Below are positions 1 through 8,040 of a DNA stretch of 64,000 nucleotides, in pieces. The notes beneath the pieces were generated by a model. That model did no database searches. It worked only from the letters and a program-made list of their open reading frames with translations, and was not told the DNA's origin. The DNA lies in assembly GCA_043497085.1 (NCBI GenBank), contig JBIEKI010000015.1; one strand, given 5' to 3'. The position numbers were made by a program, and so were the translations under genes. Origin of the DNA: Thalassobacillus sp043497085 (GTDB taxonomy: Bacteria; Bacillota; Bacilli; Bacillales; Halobacillaceae). Position 1 is the stretch's first letter. Each line of letters opens with the position of its first letter.

Positions 1-37
1 CTTGAGCCATGGACCGAATGTGTTTCATTAGTTTCAT
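1..37 (-). CDS. 5' end of a gene running off the left edge
   Basis: On the minus strand an ATG at 37 opens a frame reading MKLMKHIRSMAQ to the window edge. A ribosome-binding sequence (AAGGAAGGATG) sits 5-6 nt upstream on that strand. Only 12 codons are visible, so no family can be named; the call rests on the start context. The RBS lies inside a small inverted repeat at 49-76 (TCCTTCC...GGAAGGA). Confidence 0.45.
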   Translation of the reverse strand, partial: MKLMKHIRSMAQ

Positions 38-126
38 AAAATCATCCTTCCTTAGAAAATTCTTGAAGGAAGGATAACGTATATAAGGGGAGATACAAAA
101 ATTTTAGAGCTTAGCTTGACGGCTAT

Positions 127-285
127 GGGGAAACGATGAGACTCCTGTGGGAAATGCGGGATCGCTGAGGCCCCGCAAGGCGAAGCCTGAGGAGACTCAG
201 CACACGCCCACGGAAAGCGAATCGTTTCCCGGAAACCCTAAATTCCAATAATATCTCGAAATCAAGTCTTCGACTTTTCGGCCCA
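127..285. repeat. Repeat A, copy 1 (palindromic intergenic element)
   Basis: A long imperfect palindrome starts with GGGGAAACGATGAGACTCCT and ends near 230 with its complement (GAAAGCGAATCGTTTCCC). It is followed by a short tail, CTCGAAATCAAGTCTTCG, continuing with ACTTTTCGGCCC to 285. The same core-plus-tail arrangement recurs at 14 kb and 42 kb. There is no coding potential. It may be REP/MITE-like and transcribed as a hairpin between genes. Confidence 0.8.
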
Positions 286-422
286 TTGTTGAATAAGACT
301 CGTTGGTAAATCAGTAATAGTGTTTAACAAGTTCAATTTTAAAAATAGAGAGAAAAGCCATTGCATAAATATATTATCTTATGTATATTTATAACTAACT
401 TATTTTTCAGGGGGACGCAGGA

Positions 423-1817
423 ATGGAAGCGAAGAAGCAGACGAACTATCAGGAAATCAAGCAGACAAAAGAAGCACAAACATTTCCATGGAGCAGTTTC
501 AGTAAATTTTTTATCCCATCATTCATTGGGATTTTATTATTTTTAGTACCGATTCCTTTTCAAGGGAAAATAACCATCGGGGTCGGTATCCTGGCGGAAT
601 CGGTACAAAGTTATTTCACTAATCAGATACCACTGTTTATGACTATACTAGTGTCCATATCAGCGTTAGGAGCTTTGGCTGTGAAAATGGTGCAGCCGGC
701 ATGGTTGGATAAGAGTCAATTACTTAAGAATCTCTTTGACGTTTCAATTTTTTGGACAGGGGTAAGAATGATAGGGGCAGTCTTCGCTGTCATGACGATA
801 ATGCAGGTAGGGCCGGAGTTCATCTGGTCTGATATCACAGGCGGAACGGTCTTATACTCCCTGGTTCCGGTATTGACGACATGGTTTTTATTTGCGGCAC
901 TGTTGATGCCGTTCCTGATGTCCTTTGGTTTGATGGACTTCATTGGTACGCTGTTAAGAAAAGTGATGCAGCCGGTATTCAAGCTGCCTGGCCGTTCTGC
1001 GATTGACGCGACTGCCTCCTGGATGGGAGCGGGACCTGTAGGCGTATTGATCACGACACAGCAATTTGAGCAGGGTTATTATACGAAAAGGGAAGCATCT
1101 GTGATTGCGACCAACTTCTCGATCGCTTCGATCGCTTTCAGTCTGGTCGTCATTACATTCATCGGCTTAGAGCAATATTTTGTTCCGTTTTACTTAGTTG
1201 TCACTTTAGCGGTATTGGCAGCGGCTGTGATCGTGCCACGGATACCGCCATTGTCCAAAAAGAAAGATGAATATGATGAAGTAGCTGGCAAGCAGATCGA
1301 AGAATATGTACCAACAGGTAAATCAAGCTTCCAATCCGGTCTCGATAAAGCGATGGAACAGGCAGAAAAAGTTTCTTCTTATAAAAATGTCGTCTATCGT
1401 GGTTTTGCGAACGTACTGGATATTTGGCTCGGTTTGATTCCGGTGGTGATGGGACTGGGTACACTTGCTTTGGTATTAGCCGAGTTCACACCGGTATTCG
1501 TGTGGTTGTCCTATCCCCTGGTTCCGGTTCTGGAATGGATGCAGATTCCTGAAGCGAGTGAAGCTGCTCCCGCACTAATCGTCGGTTTTGCCGATATGTT
1601 CCTACCGGCAGTAGTAGGGAGTGGCATCGAGAGTGAATTGACTCGATTTGTGATCGCAGGGATTTCGATTACCCAGTTGATTTATATGTCAGAAATCGGG
1701 GTATTGATATTAAAGTCGAAAATTCCGCTAAGCATCGGCGAAATGTTCGTGATCTTTTTACAGCGTACAGTTGTCACACTGCCTATTGTTGTCATTTTCG
1801 CTCACCTCATATTTTAA
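423..1817 (+). CDS. YjiH family membrane protein (nucleoside-recognition/Gate domain)
   Basis: A 464-residue polytopic membrane protein with about ten hydrophobic segments. It matches the YjiH family, whose members carry the Gate (nucleoside recognition) domain; the Gate-like stretches are around residues 180-260 and 370-460 (GPVGVLITTQQFEQGYYTKR; FADMFLPAVVGSGIESELTR). The transported substrate of the family is not established. ATG at 423 is chosen because AGGGGGA lies just upstream at 408-414. The hydrophilic middle (residues ~275-315) is the cytosolic loop seen in this family. It appears monocistronic: the next gene has its own promoter. Confidence 0.85.
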   Translation: MEAKKQTNYQEIKQTKEAQTFPWSSFSKFFIPSFIGILLFLVPIPFQGKITIGVGILAESVQSYFTNQIPLFMTILVSISALGALAVKMVQPAWLDKSQLLKNLFDVSIFWTGVRMIGAVFAVMTIMQVGPEFIWSDITGGTVLYSLVPVLTTWFLFAALLMPFLMSFGLMDFIGTLLRKVMQPVFKLPGRSAIDATASWMGAGPVGVLITTQQFEQGYYTKREASVIATNFSIASIAFSLVVITFIGLEQYFVPFYLVVTLAVLAAAVIVPRIPPLSKKKDEYDEVAGKQIEEYVPTGKSSFQSGLDKAMEQAEKVSSYKNVVYRGFANVLDIWLGLIPVVMGLGTLALVLAEFTPVFVWLSYPLVPVLEWMQIPEASEAAPALIVGFADMFLPAVVGSGIESELTRFVIAGISITQLIYMSEIGVLILKSKIPLSIGEMFVIFLQRTVVTLPIVVIFAHLIF

Positions 1818-1900
1818 AAAAGGCAGGGCAATCTAACAGGTGGTAAAGACCTGCTTTGTAAGTAAAATGTGCTAATTTTTCAAAAAAATAGCCAAATCGT

Positions 1901-1929
1901 TTGCGGCTGGGAATCGACTATACTAAAAT
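1901..1929 (+). promoter_or_regulatory. Sigma-A type promoter for the 1963 gene
   Basis: -35 TTGCGG (1901-1906), a 17-nt spacer and -10 TAAAAT (1924-1929). Predicted transcription starts near 1936, which places the upstream in-frame ATG at 1939 almost at the 5' end and supports a later start codon. Confidence 0.55.
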
Positions 1930-1962
1930 AATCGACACATGGAAAAAGAAAGGATGAAGACA

Positions 1963-2217
1963 TTGGCAACAGAAGAAAGTAAACAAGTATGGCAGTTCAA
2001 TTTCCTGATGAATAGTGGAAGGACTGTGACACAAGAAGTAGAATTAAGTGAACCTCATACGACTCGGGAAGCATGTGAATTCATTATAAAACAATTGGAA
2101 AGAGGTATGTGGTGGTCCTTGGATGACGACCTGGTCATTCGTACCGACCGCGTCGAAACATTCTTCGTCGGTGATTTGGAACGGGAAGAAGACTTCTTGA
2201 ATAAAGATGAAGATTGA
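1963..2217 (+). CDS. Conserved small acidic protein of unknown function
   Basis: An 84-residue soluble protein with no signal peptide or membrane segment. I do not recognise the family. It contains a Trp-rich centre (RGMWWSLDDDLVIRTDRVETFF) and an acidic tail. TTG at 1963 is preferred over ATG at 1939 or 1954 because AAGAAAGGA ends 9 nt before it and a promoter fires at about 1936. It is a single-gene unit between promoter and terminator. Confidence 0.7.
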   Translation: MATEESKQVWQFNFLMNSGRTVTQEVELSEPHTTREACEFIIKQLERGMWWSLDDDLVIRTDRVETFFVGDLEREEDFLNKDED

Positions 2218-2225
2218 TATAAAAA

Positions 2226-2257
2226 GGCGTCCAGCTTAATCAGCTGGACGTCTTTTT
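2226..2257. terminator. Bidirectional intrinsic terminator
   Basis: Stem CGTCCAGCT/AGCTGGACG (2228-2236 with 2242-2250), 5-nt loop, T-run on the plus strand and an A-run before it that becomes a T-run on minus. It serves both the 1963 gene and the convergent 3D-domain gene. Confidence 0.9.
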
Positions 2258-2269
2258 AAATGTTAGCTG

Positions 2270-2743
2270 CTATTTTAGTATGGTAACTTCCATGCTCTCA
2301 CGGCCGAATGCTTTTGCATCTGATAAATCAGCCATGAACAGGTCGATGCGGTGGCCTTGGATGTCGCCTCCGATGTCTCCGGCAATGGCTGTCCCATATC
2401 CAGGTACATGAACTTTCGAACCGATCGGAATGATGTCAGGGTCGACGGCGATCACTTTCTTACCCGGATTCGCTTTCAAATCGATGCCTGTATAGGTGAT
2501 GCCTGTACAGCCATCACAGGATGCGGTATAGGCGGTTGCCTCGACGGTAACTTTTTTCCCTTGAGGATCCTGGGAGGTTTGCACCGGTTTGCTGTTCGTT
2601 TCAAAACGCTTCAATTGATCAGATTTATCGGTCAACGCGACTTGTTTTTCGCTTGTCGTTTCTGCATTAGAATGAAGTTCGTTTGTTAATGTGATTCCAG
2701 ATAATAGAATAAGGACGACGACAATTTTTCTCAAATGTTTCAT
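2270..2743 (-). CDS. Secreted 3D-domain protein (YocH/Sps-like lytic enzyme domain)
   Basis: 157 residues: an N-terminal signal peptide (residues 1-~27, KIVVVLILLSGITLT core), a Thr/Lys/Ser linker, and a C-terminal 3D domain (~68-157). The domain contains the family's three Asp residues (AVDPDIIPIGSKV, AGDIGG, HRIDLFM). 3D domains occur in peptidoglycan-acting proteins (double-psi barrel, related to MltA). The protein is much shorter than YocH and has no LysM repeats, so it may act as a diffusible wall-active domain. The minus-strand RBS AAGGGGGC precedes the ATG. Confidence 0.88.
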   Translation of the reverse strand: MKHLRKIVVVLILLSGITLTNELHSNAETTSEKQVALTDKSDQLKRFETNSKPVQTSQDPQGKKVTVEATAYTASCDGCTGITYTGIDLKANPGKKVIAVDPDIIPIGSKVHVPGYGTAIAGDIGGDIQGHRIDLFMADLSDAKAFGRESMEVTILK

Positions 2744-3008
2744 GCTTATTGCCCCCTTCGATGTAACTACTTTCCATATTGTAGCAGTGTTGTTGTGACT
2801 ATAAAACTACAGGGGCAATACATTTTGATTGCAGGAATGTGACAATAGATGTGTAAGCGGTTACCGGAATCTTTCCGGTTAAATAAGCATAAATTAACAA
2901 GTTTTTTCCCTTTTCTAATGGGTTGCTTTGTAATAGAGTAGAGGGTATGATTCTTTCTTGAACATACAACCATACATTGCAGACGTACATTTGAAGGGGA
3001 GGAACACC

Positions 3009-4160
3009 ATGAAAAAAGTACCTTTACTCGCACGAATCATCATCGCTATTATTCTGGGAATCTTAATCGGATCTATCGCTACGGAATGGCTGGTGGAATT
3101 ATTCGCTACGTTCACCGGTCTATTCGGAAACTTTCTGAGCTTTGTCATCCCACTGATCATTTTGGGATTTATCGCCCCGGGCATTGGTTCCATGGGTCGT
3201 GGGGCAGGCAAACTACTCGGACTGACGACTGGGTTGGCTTACAGCTCAACGGTTGCTGCCGGTTTATTAGCATTTCTTGTTGCTGGAGGTTTATATCCAA
3301 TCATGCTGCAAGGGCAGACGGCTGCTGAATTAGAAAATCCGGAAGAAGCACTGGTGGAAGCTTCTTTTACCGTCGATATGCCTCCAGTGATCGGTGTGAT
3401 GGGGGCCCTGATTTTAGCTTTCATCATCGGTCTTGGGATGTCACGTTTGAAAGGCGATGCCTTATTGCAGGTTATGGATGAATTTCGTTCCATCATCCAA
3501 CTGGTGATCGAAAAAGTGATCATCCCGTTATTGCCTTTTCACATCTTCGGGATATTTGCCAATATGACCTATGCCGGTCAGGTGCAGACCATTTTGAACG
3601 TTTTCTGGAAAGTATTCATCATGATTATCCTGCTGCATTTAGTCTACCTGGCAGTTGTGTATACACTTGCGGGCTCCTTCCATAAAATGAACCCGATCCG
3701 TATGTTGCGCACGATGCTGCCGGCTTATTTTACAGCGCTTGGGACCCAGTCCTCGGCAGCTACGATTCCGGTTACTCTGAAGCGAGTGAAAAAAGTCGGG
3801 GCCCGTGAACGGGTGGCAGACTTCGGCATTCCTCTCCTTGCGAATGTCCATCTTGCTGGAAGCACCATTACGATTACAAGCTGTGCCATGGCAGTGATGT
3901 ACATGCAAGGGCAGGCCGCAGGATTCAGTGCCATTACACCGTTCATTTTGATGCTTGGTGTTACGATGATTGCTGCGCCTGGTGTTCCAGGTGGGGCGGT
4001 TATGGCGGCACTTGGACTCCTGGAATCGATGCTTGGCTTCGGTCCTGCGATGACTTCGTTAATGATCGCACTCTATTTAGCTCAGGATAGCTTCGGAACG
4101 GCAACAAACGTAACCGGCGATGGAGCATTGACGATGATTGCTAACCGGTTTACAAAATAA
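3009..4160 (+). CDS. Dicarboxylate/amino acid:cation symporter (SDF family)
   Basis: 383 residues of a sodium:dicarboxylate symporter (DAACS) type membrane carrier. There are several N-terminal membrane helices and the C-terminal HP/TM7-8 region typical of GltPh-like folds (TQSSAATIPVTLKRVK, PGVPGGAVMAALGLLE, DSFGTATNVTGDGA). These carriers import acidic amino acids or dicarboxylates using Na+ or H+; the substrate here cannot be read from sequence. ATG at 3009 follows AGGGGAGGA. The in-frame upstream ATG at 2958 has no RBS. Confidence 0.9.
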   Translation: MKKVPLLARIIIAIILGILIGSIATEWLVELFATFTGLFGNFLSFVIPLIILGFIAPGIGSMGRGAGKLLGLTTGLAYSSTVAAGLLAFLVAGGLYPIMLQGQTAAELENPEEALVEASFTVDMPPVIGVMGALILAFIIGLGMSRLKGDALLQVMDEFRSIIQLVIEKVIIPLLPFHIFGIFANMTYAGQVQTILNVFWKVFIMIILLHLVYLAVVYTLAGSFHKMNPIRMLRTMLPAYFTALGTQSSAATIPVTLKRVKKVGARERVADFGIPLLANVHLAGSTITITSCAMAVMYMQGQAAGFSAITPFILMLGVTMIAAPGVPGGAVMAALGLLESMLGFGPAMTSLMIALYLAQDSFGTATNVTGDGALTMIANRFTK

Positions 4161-4170
4161 AAGACAGTGA

Positions 4171-4198
4171 AACGCGCTGGTTAGCCAGCGCGTTTTTT
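4171..4198 (+). terminator. Intrinsic terminator of the symporter gene
   Basis: Perfect 10-bp stem AACGCGCTGG/CCAGCGCGTT with a 4-nt loop (TTAG), followed by TTTT. Confidence 0.92.
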
Positions 4199-4280
4199 AG
4201 GTATCCGGCTTTCCTTCATGTATGCCGACTAGTATACTAGTAAAAGATAATCACGTTTTTAAAACAAAGGGGGAGTACCA

Positions 4281-5150
4281 ATGAATCAGAACAAGATCCT
4301 GCTGGTTGACGGTATGGCACTATTGTTCCGCGCTTTCTATGCCACTGCGATGAGCAACTATTATATGATTAACAGTAAAGGCGTACCGACGAATGCCGTG
4401 TATGGATTCGTCAAACACTTGTTTACGGCGACTAATAACTATGGACCAAGCCATGTGGTATGCTGCTGGGACATGGGGAGCACCACTTTCCGGAATGAAA
4501 TTTTTCCAGATTATAAAGCAAACCGCGGAGAGCCGCCTGTCGAATTGATTCCACAATTTGATCTGGTTAAGGAAGTGGTGGAAGCCTTAGATATCCCTAA
4601 TGTCGGACTTGCCGGCTACGAAGCGGATGACTGTATCGGAACACTGAGCAATAAATATAGCGAACATTCCGAGGTTATTATTTTAACTGGTGACCAGGAT
4701 ATACTCCAGCTGCTTCAGGACAACGTCACCGTATCCTTGTTGAAAAAAGGATATGGCAATTATGCCGAGTATCATCATGATAATTTCATAGAAGAAAAAG
4801 GGATCACACCGGCGCAGATGATTGATCTGAAAGCATTGATGGGAGATAGCAGTGATAACTATCCGGGTGTCAAAGGGATTGGTGAGAAGACTGCTCTGAA
4901 ACTGCTCACCGAATATGAGACAATCGAAGGGATTTTGGACAACCTTCCGAACCTGACGAAAGGACAGCGTACAAAGATCGAAAACGAACTGGAAATGCTC
5001 CACCTGTCACGCAAATTGGCAGCGATTCATTGCGAAGTTGATGTTGATTGTTCTCTTGATGAGGCCATATTTGAAGTCAATCAGGAACGGATGATGGCAA
5101 AGTTTAAAGAGCTGGAGTTTAAAAGACTCGATTCTTTACTTTCTTCATAG
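4281..5150 (+). CDS. ypcP: 5'-3' exonuclease (YpcP-like, FEN family)
   Basis: 289 residues matching the 5'-nuclease domain found at the N-terminus of DNA polymerase I but stand-alone, as in B. subtilis YpcP. Metal-binding acidic motifs are visible: LVDGMALLFRAFYA at the N-terminus, AGYEADDCIGTL, ILTGDQDILQL, and LMGDSSDNYPGVKGIGEKTA with the helix-hairpin-helix. It likely removes RNA primers and flaps in replication and repair. AAGGGGGAG lies 7 nt before the ATG. It is a single gene. Confidence 0.92.
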   Translation: MNQNKILLVDGMALLFRAFYATAMSNYYMINSKGVPTNAVYGFVKHLFTATNNYGPSHVVCCWDMGSTTFRNEIFPDYKANRGEPPVELIPQFDLVKEVVEALDIPNVGLAGYEADDCIGTLSNKYSEHSEVIILTGDQDILQLLQDNVTVSLLKKGYGNYAEYHHDNFIEEKGITPAQMIDLKALMGDSSDNYPGVKGIGEKTALKLLTEYETIEGILDNLPNLTKGQRTKIENELEMLHLSRKLAAIHCEVDVDCSLDEAIFEVNQERMMAKFKELEFKRLDSLLSS

Positions 5151-5227
5151 ACCAGGAGATTTTGCATACAAAGAGTAGCGAACACAGCTTGATTTTCGAT
5201 TGGCTTCGTTAACCATATCAAAATAGA

Positions 5228-5345
5228 GGGAGGCAGGAAACGGCGAGACTCCTGCGGAAATATGGATGAGTCAAGACCCCGGCAGCTCAATGGGTTGGCT
5301 TGACCGTACGTCCGCGGAAAGCGAGTTGTTTCCAGCCTCCCTTTT
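5228..5345. repeat. Repeat A, copy 2
   Basis: Long imperfect palindrome with the family start GGAAACGGCGAGACTCCTGC and family end GGAAAGCGAGTTGTTTCC, flanked by AGGGAGGC/GCCTCCCT. The central part differs from copy 1. It fills most of the 5151-5503 gene-free interval; nothing else is seen there. Confidence 0.75.
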
Positions 5346-5503
5346 CGTTATCAGGCTGACGAAACTGTTTTTTACAACCGAAAATCTACCATCTATATCC
5401 GAAAATTTGCCGAAACATGCTATAATTGAAAAAGTATGTTTTAGTTCCATTTATTTACCATTTAATCTAGCATAATATTATTATAGTAAAGGGGAGTGAG
5501 CCC

Positions 5504-6718
5504 ATGAAGAAGTGTCCAGGCTGTCAGGAAGAAGTGAACGAGGGCTCTCGCTTTTGTCCCAATTGCGGCACAAGGCTTGATGAAGAAAATAGTCTACATA
5601 ATGACGAAATATCAGCTACAGTAGCAGAAGAGACTTCTTCCCGTAGTGACCACAGGCAACCGAAAAGGAAGAAAAATTGGAAGATGATTTTGCTTCCAGT
5701 CATCGTATTATTACTGGCTGCCGGAGGTGTCGGTTACACCTATGCCCACGAAAAAAATGTAAACGAAGAAGTGCTCAAGTTAAAAAGGGATGCAGAAGCT
5801 TCCGCCTTAGAAGGAAAGTATGATGAAGCAGCATCCATGCTGGAAGAAGCGATGGATAAAAGAGAAGATTTTACTGTATTAAAAAAAGACCTGACATTCA
5901 TTAAAGAGGCGGACACCTTCCGTGAAGAAATGAAGCAAATTGAAGAAGAGATCCAAAGTGATCAGCTCGGTAAAGCGACCGACCATATTGCAGCTCTACG
6001 GGAAGATGTTAAGGCCAGTGAGAGCAAGCTTGTCCCGGAATTCCTGCCAAAATTGGATACGATGGATTCTCAAATTAAAATAAAGCGTATCAACAGTGAA
6101 TTGGCTGAGCTTACGACAGTGGATCAATTGGCAGCCAAATTGTCCACCTTATCACGGTATAACTTAGAGGAAGCGACAAAAGTGAAGGCGAAAATCCTTG
6201 AAAAGATTGTAACCATTGCTTCTAATGATGCGGAAAACCATATTGCTGACAAAGAGTTCAATAAGGCGGTAGCGGCTGTCGATCACGCGTTGCAGTTTGC
6301 GGTAAACAATGATAAATTGCTGCAATTGAAAAAGCGGATCCAGCAAGAGCAGGAAGCATTCGTCCAAGCGCAGCGAGAACGGATTGAGCGGGCGGCAGAG
6401 CAAGCTGCACAGGAAGATTTGAAGAACCAGACTGCAGCTATTGAAGTACAGAACGTTAAAGCAGAGCTGGATGACCTTGGTGATCTTACCGTTACCGGGG
6501 AAGTAAAAAGTGTCGCGACTAAAATCATCAGTTCCGTAACCGTGGAATTGGAAATTCTCGATAAAGAGGGGAATCCGATCGAGACGGAAGAAAATACAGT
6601 CACTGTTTACCCGATGTACTTAAATCCGGGAGATACAGGTAAGTTTGAAAAACAATTTTTTGAAATCAATGAAGAAGTCGATGTGAAAGTCAAAAATATC
6701 GAATGGTACGTTGAGTAG
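5504..6718 (+). CDS. Zinc-ribbon, membrane-anchored coiled-coil protein
   Basis: 404 residues. Order: an N-terminal cytosolic zinc ribbon (C4, C7, C18, C21: CPGCQEE...FCPNCG), a Lys/Arg-rich stretch, one membrane helix (~61-82), then a long extracytoplasmic alpha-helical region (~85-320, TPR-like/coiled coil) and a beta-rich C-terminal domain. The architecture resembles TcaA-type sensors, but the partner is unknown. The RBS AAGGGGAG precedes the ATG. It is followed 12 nt later by an HtrA-like protease gene with no terminator between them, so the two probably form an operon and may act together at the membrane. Confidence 0.75.
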   Translation: MKKCPGCQEEVNEGSRFCPNCGTRLDEENSLHNDEISATVAEETSSRSDHRQPKRKKNWKMILLPVIVLLLAAGGVGYTYAHEKNVNEEVLKLKRDAEASALEGKYDEAASMLEEAMDKREDFTVLKKDLTFIKEADTFREEMKQIEEEIQSDQLGKATDHIAALREDVKASESKLVPEFLPKLDTMDSQIKIKRINSELAELTTVDQLAAKLSTLSRYNLEEATKVKAKILEKIVTIASNDAENHIADKEFNKAVAAVDHALQFAVNNDKLLQLKKRIQQEQEAFVQAQRERIERAAEQAAQEDLKNQTAAIEVQNVKAELDDLGDLTVTGEVKSVATKIISSVTVELEILDKEGNPIETEENTVTVYPMYLNPGDTGKFEKQFFEINEEVDVKVKNIEWYVE

Positions 6719-6730
6719 GAGGGACGCAAC

Positions 6731-7867
6731 ATGAATCGTAAATGGCTGATCAGCATCATACTTTCCGTAATTATTGCCATTGCGGGCGTCTCGGGAGTTT
6801 TTTACATCCAGGATATAATGCCGACGAAGCTTACGGAAGCATCCGCATTGGTGCAGACGGGCAATGACCAGTCAGTGGAAGAACCGGTTACAAAAGAACA
6901 GGAAGAGATCATCGAAGAAACGCAAAGACGCGTGGTTCAAATTACAAAGAGTGATGGGGAGCAGGGCTCCGGTTTCCTATATAATGACAAAGGAGATATC
7001 CTCACAAATGCCCACGTGGTGGCAAACGCGGAAGAAGTTACAATCACAACCGAGGATTCCAAGGAAGTAACAGGGAAGGTCATAGGCATCAGCACCACGA
7101 CTGATGTTGCTGTTGTACGTGTGCCTGCCCTTGAAGATGCCGAACCATTACCGCTCGAGCGGGAAAATAAAGCTGACATGCTGGATAAAGTTCTGGCTTT
7201 GGGAAGTCCCCTCGGCTTACAGAATACGGTAATGACCGGTGAAATTACTGGACTCGATCGGGAATTCGATATCGCCCCATTTGAATATCGCGGCTTGTAT
7301 CAGGTATCAGCGCCGATCCAGCCAGGGAACAGCGGAGGTCCGCTAGTCGATGCAGAAACCGGAAAAGTGATCGGAATCAACTCAGCTAAGTTAGATAAAG
7401 AAGCGATCGGTTTCAGTATTCCAATCCCCGACATCATAAATCTGGTGGAAAGATGGTCGGAAAATCCGATGGAAAGCCTGCCGGAAATCCAGGATACAGT
7501 CGGAGGGCCGGGAGAAGGCTATAATGTCACACCGATCGATCAGGCCACTTATATTGTCGAGTACTTTTATGAAAGCATCAATCAGGGCGATTTCGTCACT
7601 GCCTATTCCCTGATCGGAAGCAGCTGGCAAGGGAGCAATTCCTACGAAAATTTCCGTAAAGGTTATTCTAATACGTTATCGGTAACAATCGATGACTTGA
7701 TACCAAAGCAGGCAGGTAAAAATGTCGAGGTCACTGCCTTTATCACAGTAGAAGAAACGGTAGGCGGCGAAGTGAAATTAAAAAAATATAAGCTGGTTTA
7801 CACGGTAGGTTTGGAGAACGATCAATTGAAAATTCTAGCAGGAAAAGGAGAAGAAATTTCTTCTTAA
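6731..7867 (+). CDS. Membrane-anchored trypsin-like serine protease (S1C, HtrA-like, no PDZ)
   Basis: 378 residues: an N-terminal membrane anchor (~5-27), protease domain (~60-245) and C-terminal domain (~265-375). The catalytic triad is visible as H95 (LTNAHVV), D125 (TTDVAVV) and S201 (QPGNSGGPL). Unlike canonical HtrA/DegP there is no PDZ domain; the C-terminus looks like an NTF2-like extracytoplasmic domain. It probably performs envelope protein quality control or regulated proteolysis. Co-transcription with the upstream zinc-ribbon protein suggests that protein as a partner or regulator. Confidence 0.88.
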   Translation: MNRKWLISIILSVIIAIAGVSGVFYIQDIMPTKLTEASALVQTGNDQSVEEPVTKEQEEIIEETQRRVVQITKSDGEQGSGFLYNDKGDILTNAHVVANAEEVTITTEDSKEVTGKVIGISTTTDVAVVRVPALEDAEPLPLERENKADMLDKVLALGSPLGLQNTVMTGEITGLDREFDIAPFEYRGLYQVSAPIQPGNSGGPLVDAETGKVIGINSAKLDKEAIGFSIPIPDIINLVERWSENPMESLPEIQDTVGGPGEGYNVTPIDQATYIVEYFYESINQGDFVTAYSLIGSSWQGSNSYENFRKGYSNTLSVTIDDLIPKQAGKNVEVTAFITVEETVGGEVKLKKYKLVYTVGLENDQLKILAGKGEEISS

Positions 7868-7872
7868 ACATT

Positions 7873-7901
7873 CCCGGCAGAGTCATATCTGCCGGGTTTT
7901 T
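7873..7901 (+). terminator. Intrinsic terminator after the protease gene
   Basis: Stem CCCGGCAGA/TCTGCCGGG with a 6-nt loop and a T-run. Confidence 0.92.
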
Positions 7902-8040
7902 CATTATTTTTCTCATAAATTTGCGTGTAAATGAGTAAAGTGTGAAACGAAATCGTTGTTTCATCCGTATAAACAAATAGCTGTAAAACCATATTGTTTA
8001 ACAGATAGGATTACATATAGCAAAACTAAGGGGGAGAAAA

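Noticed and set aside
716..1054. 112-codon minus-strand ORF inside the YjiH gene
   Set aside because: Antisense shadow of a well-supported membrane-protein gene; no RBS and no recognisable protein features.
2846..2884. Terminator-like ACCGGAA-TCT-TTCCGGT hairpin before the symporter
   Set aside because: Short stem and no T-run; sits in the promoter region and has no clear function.
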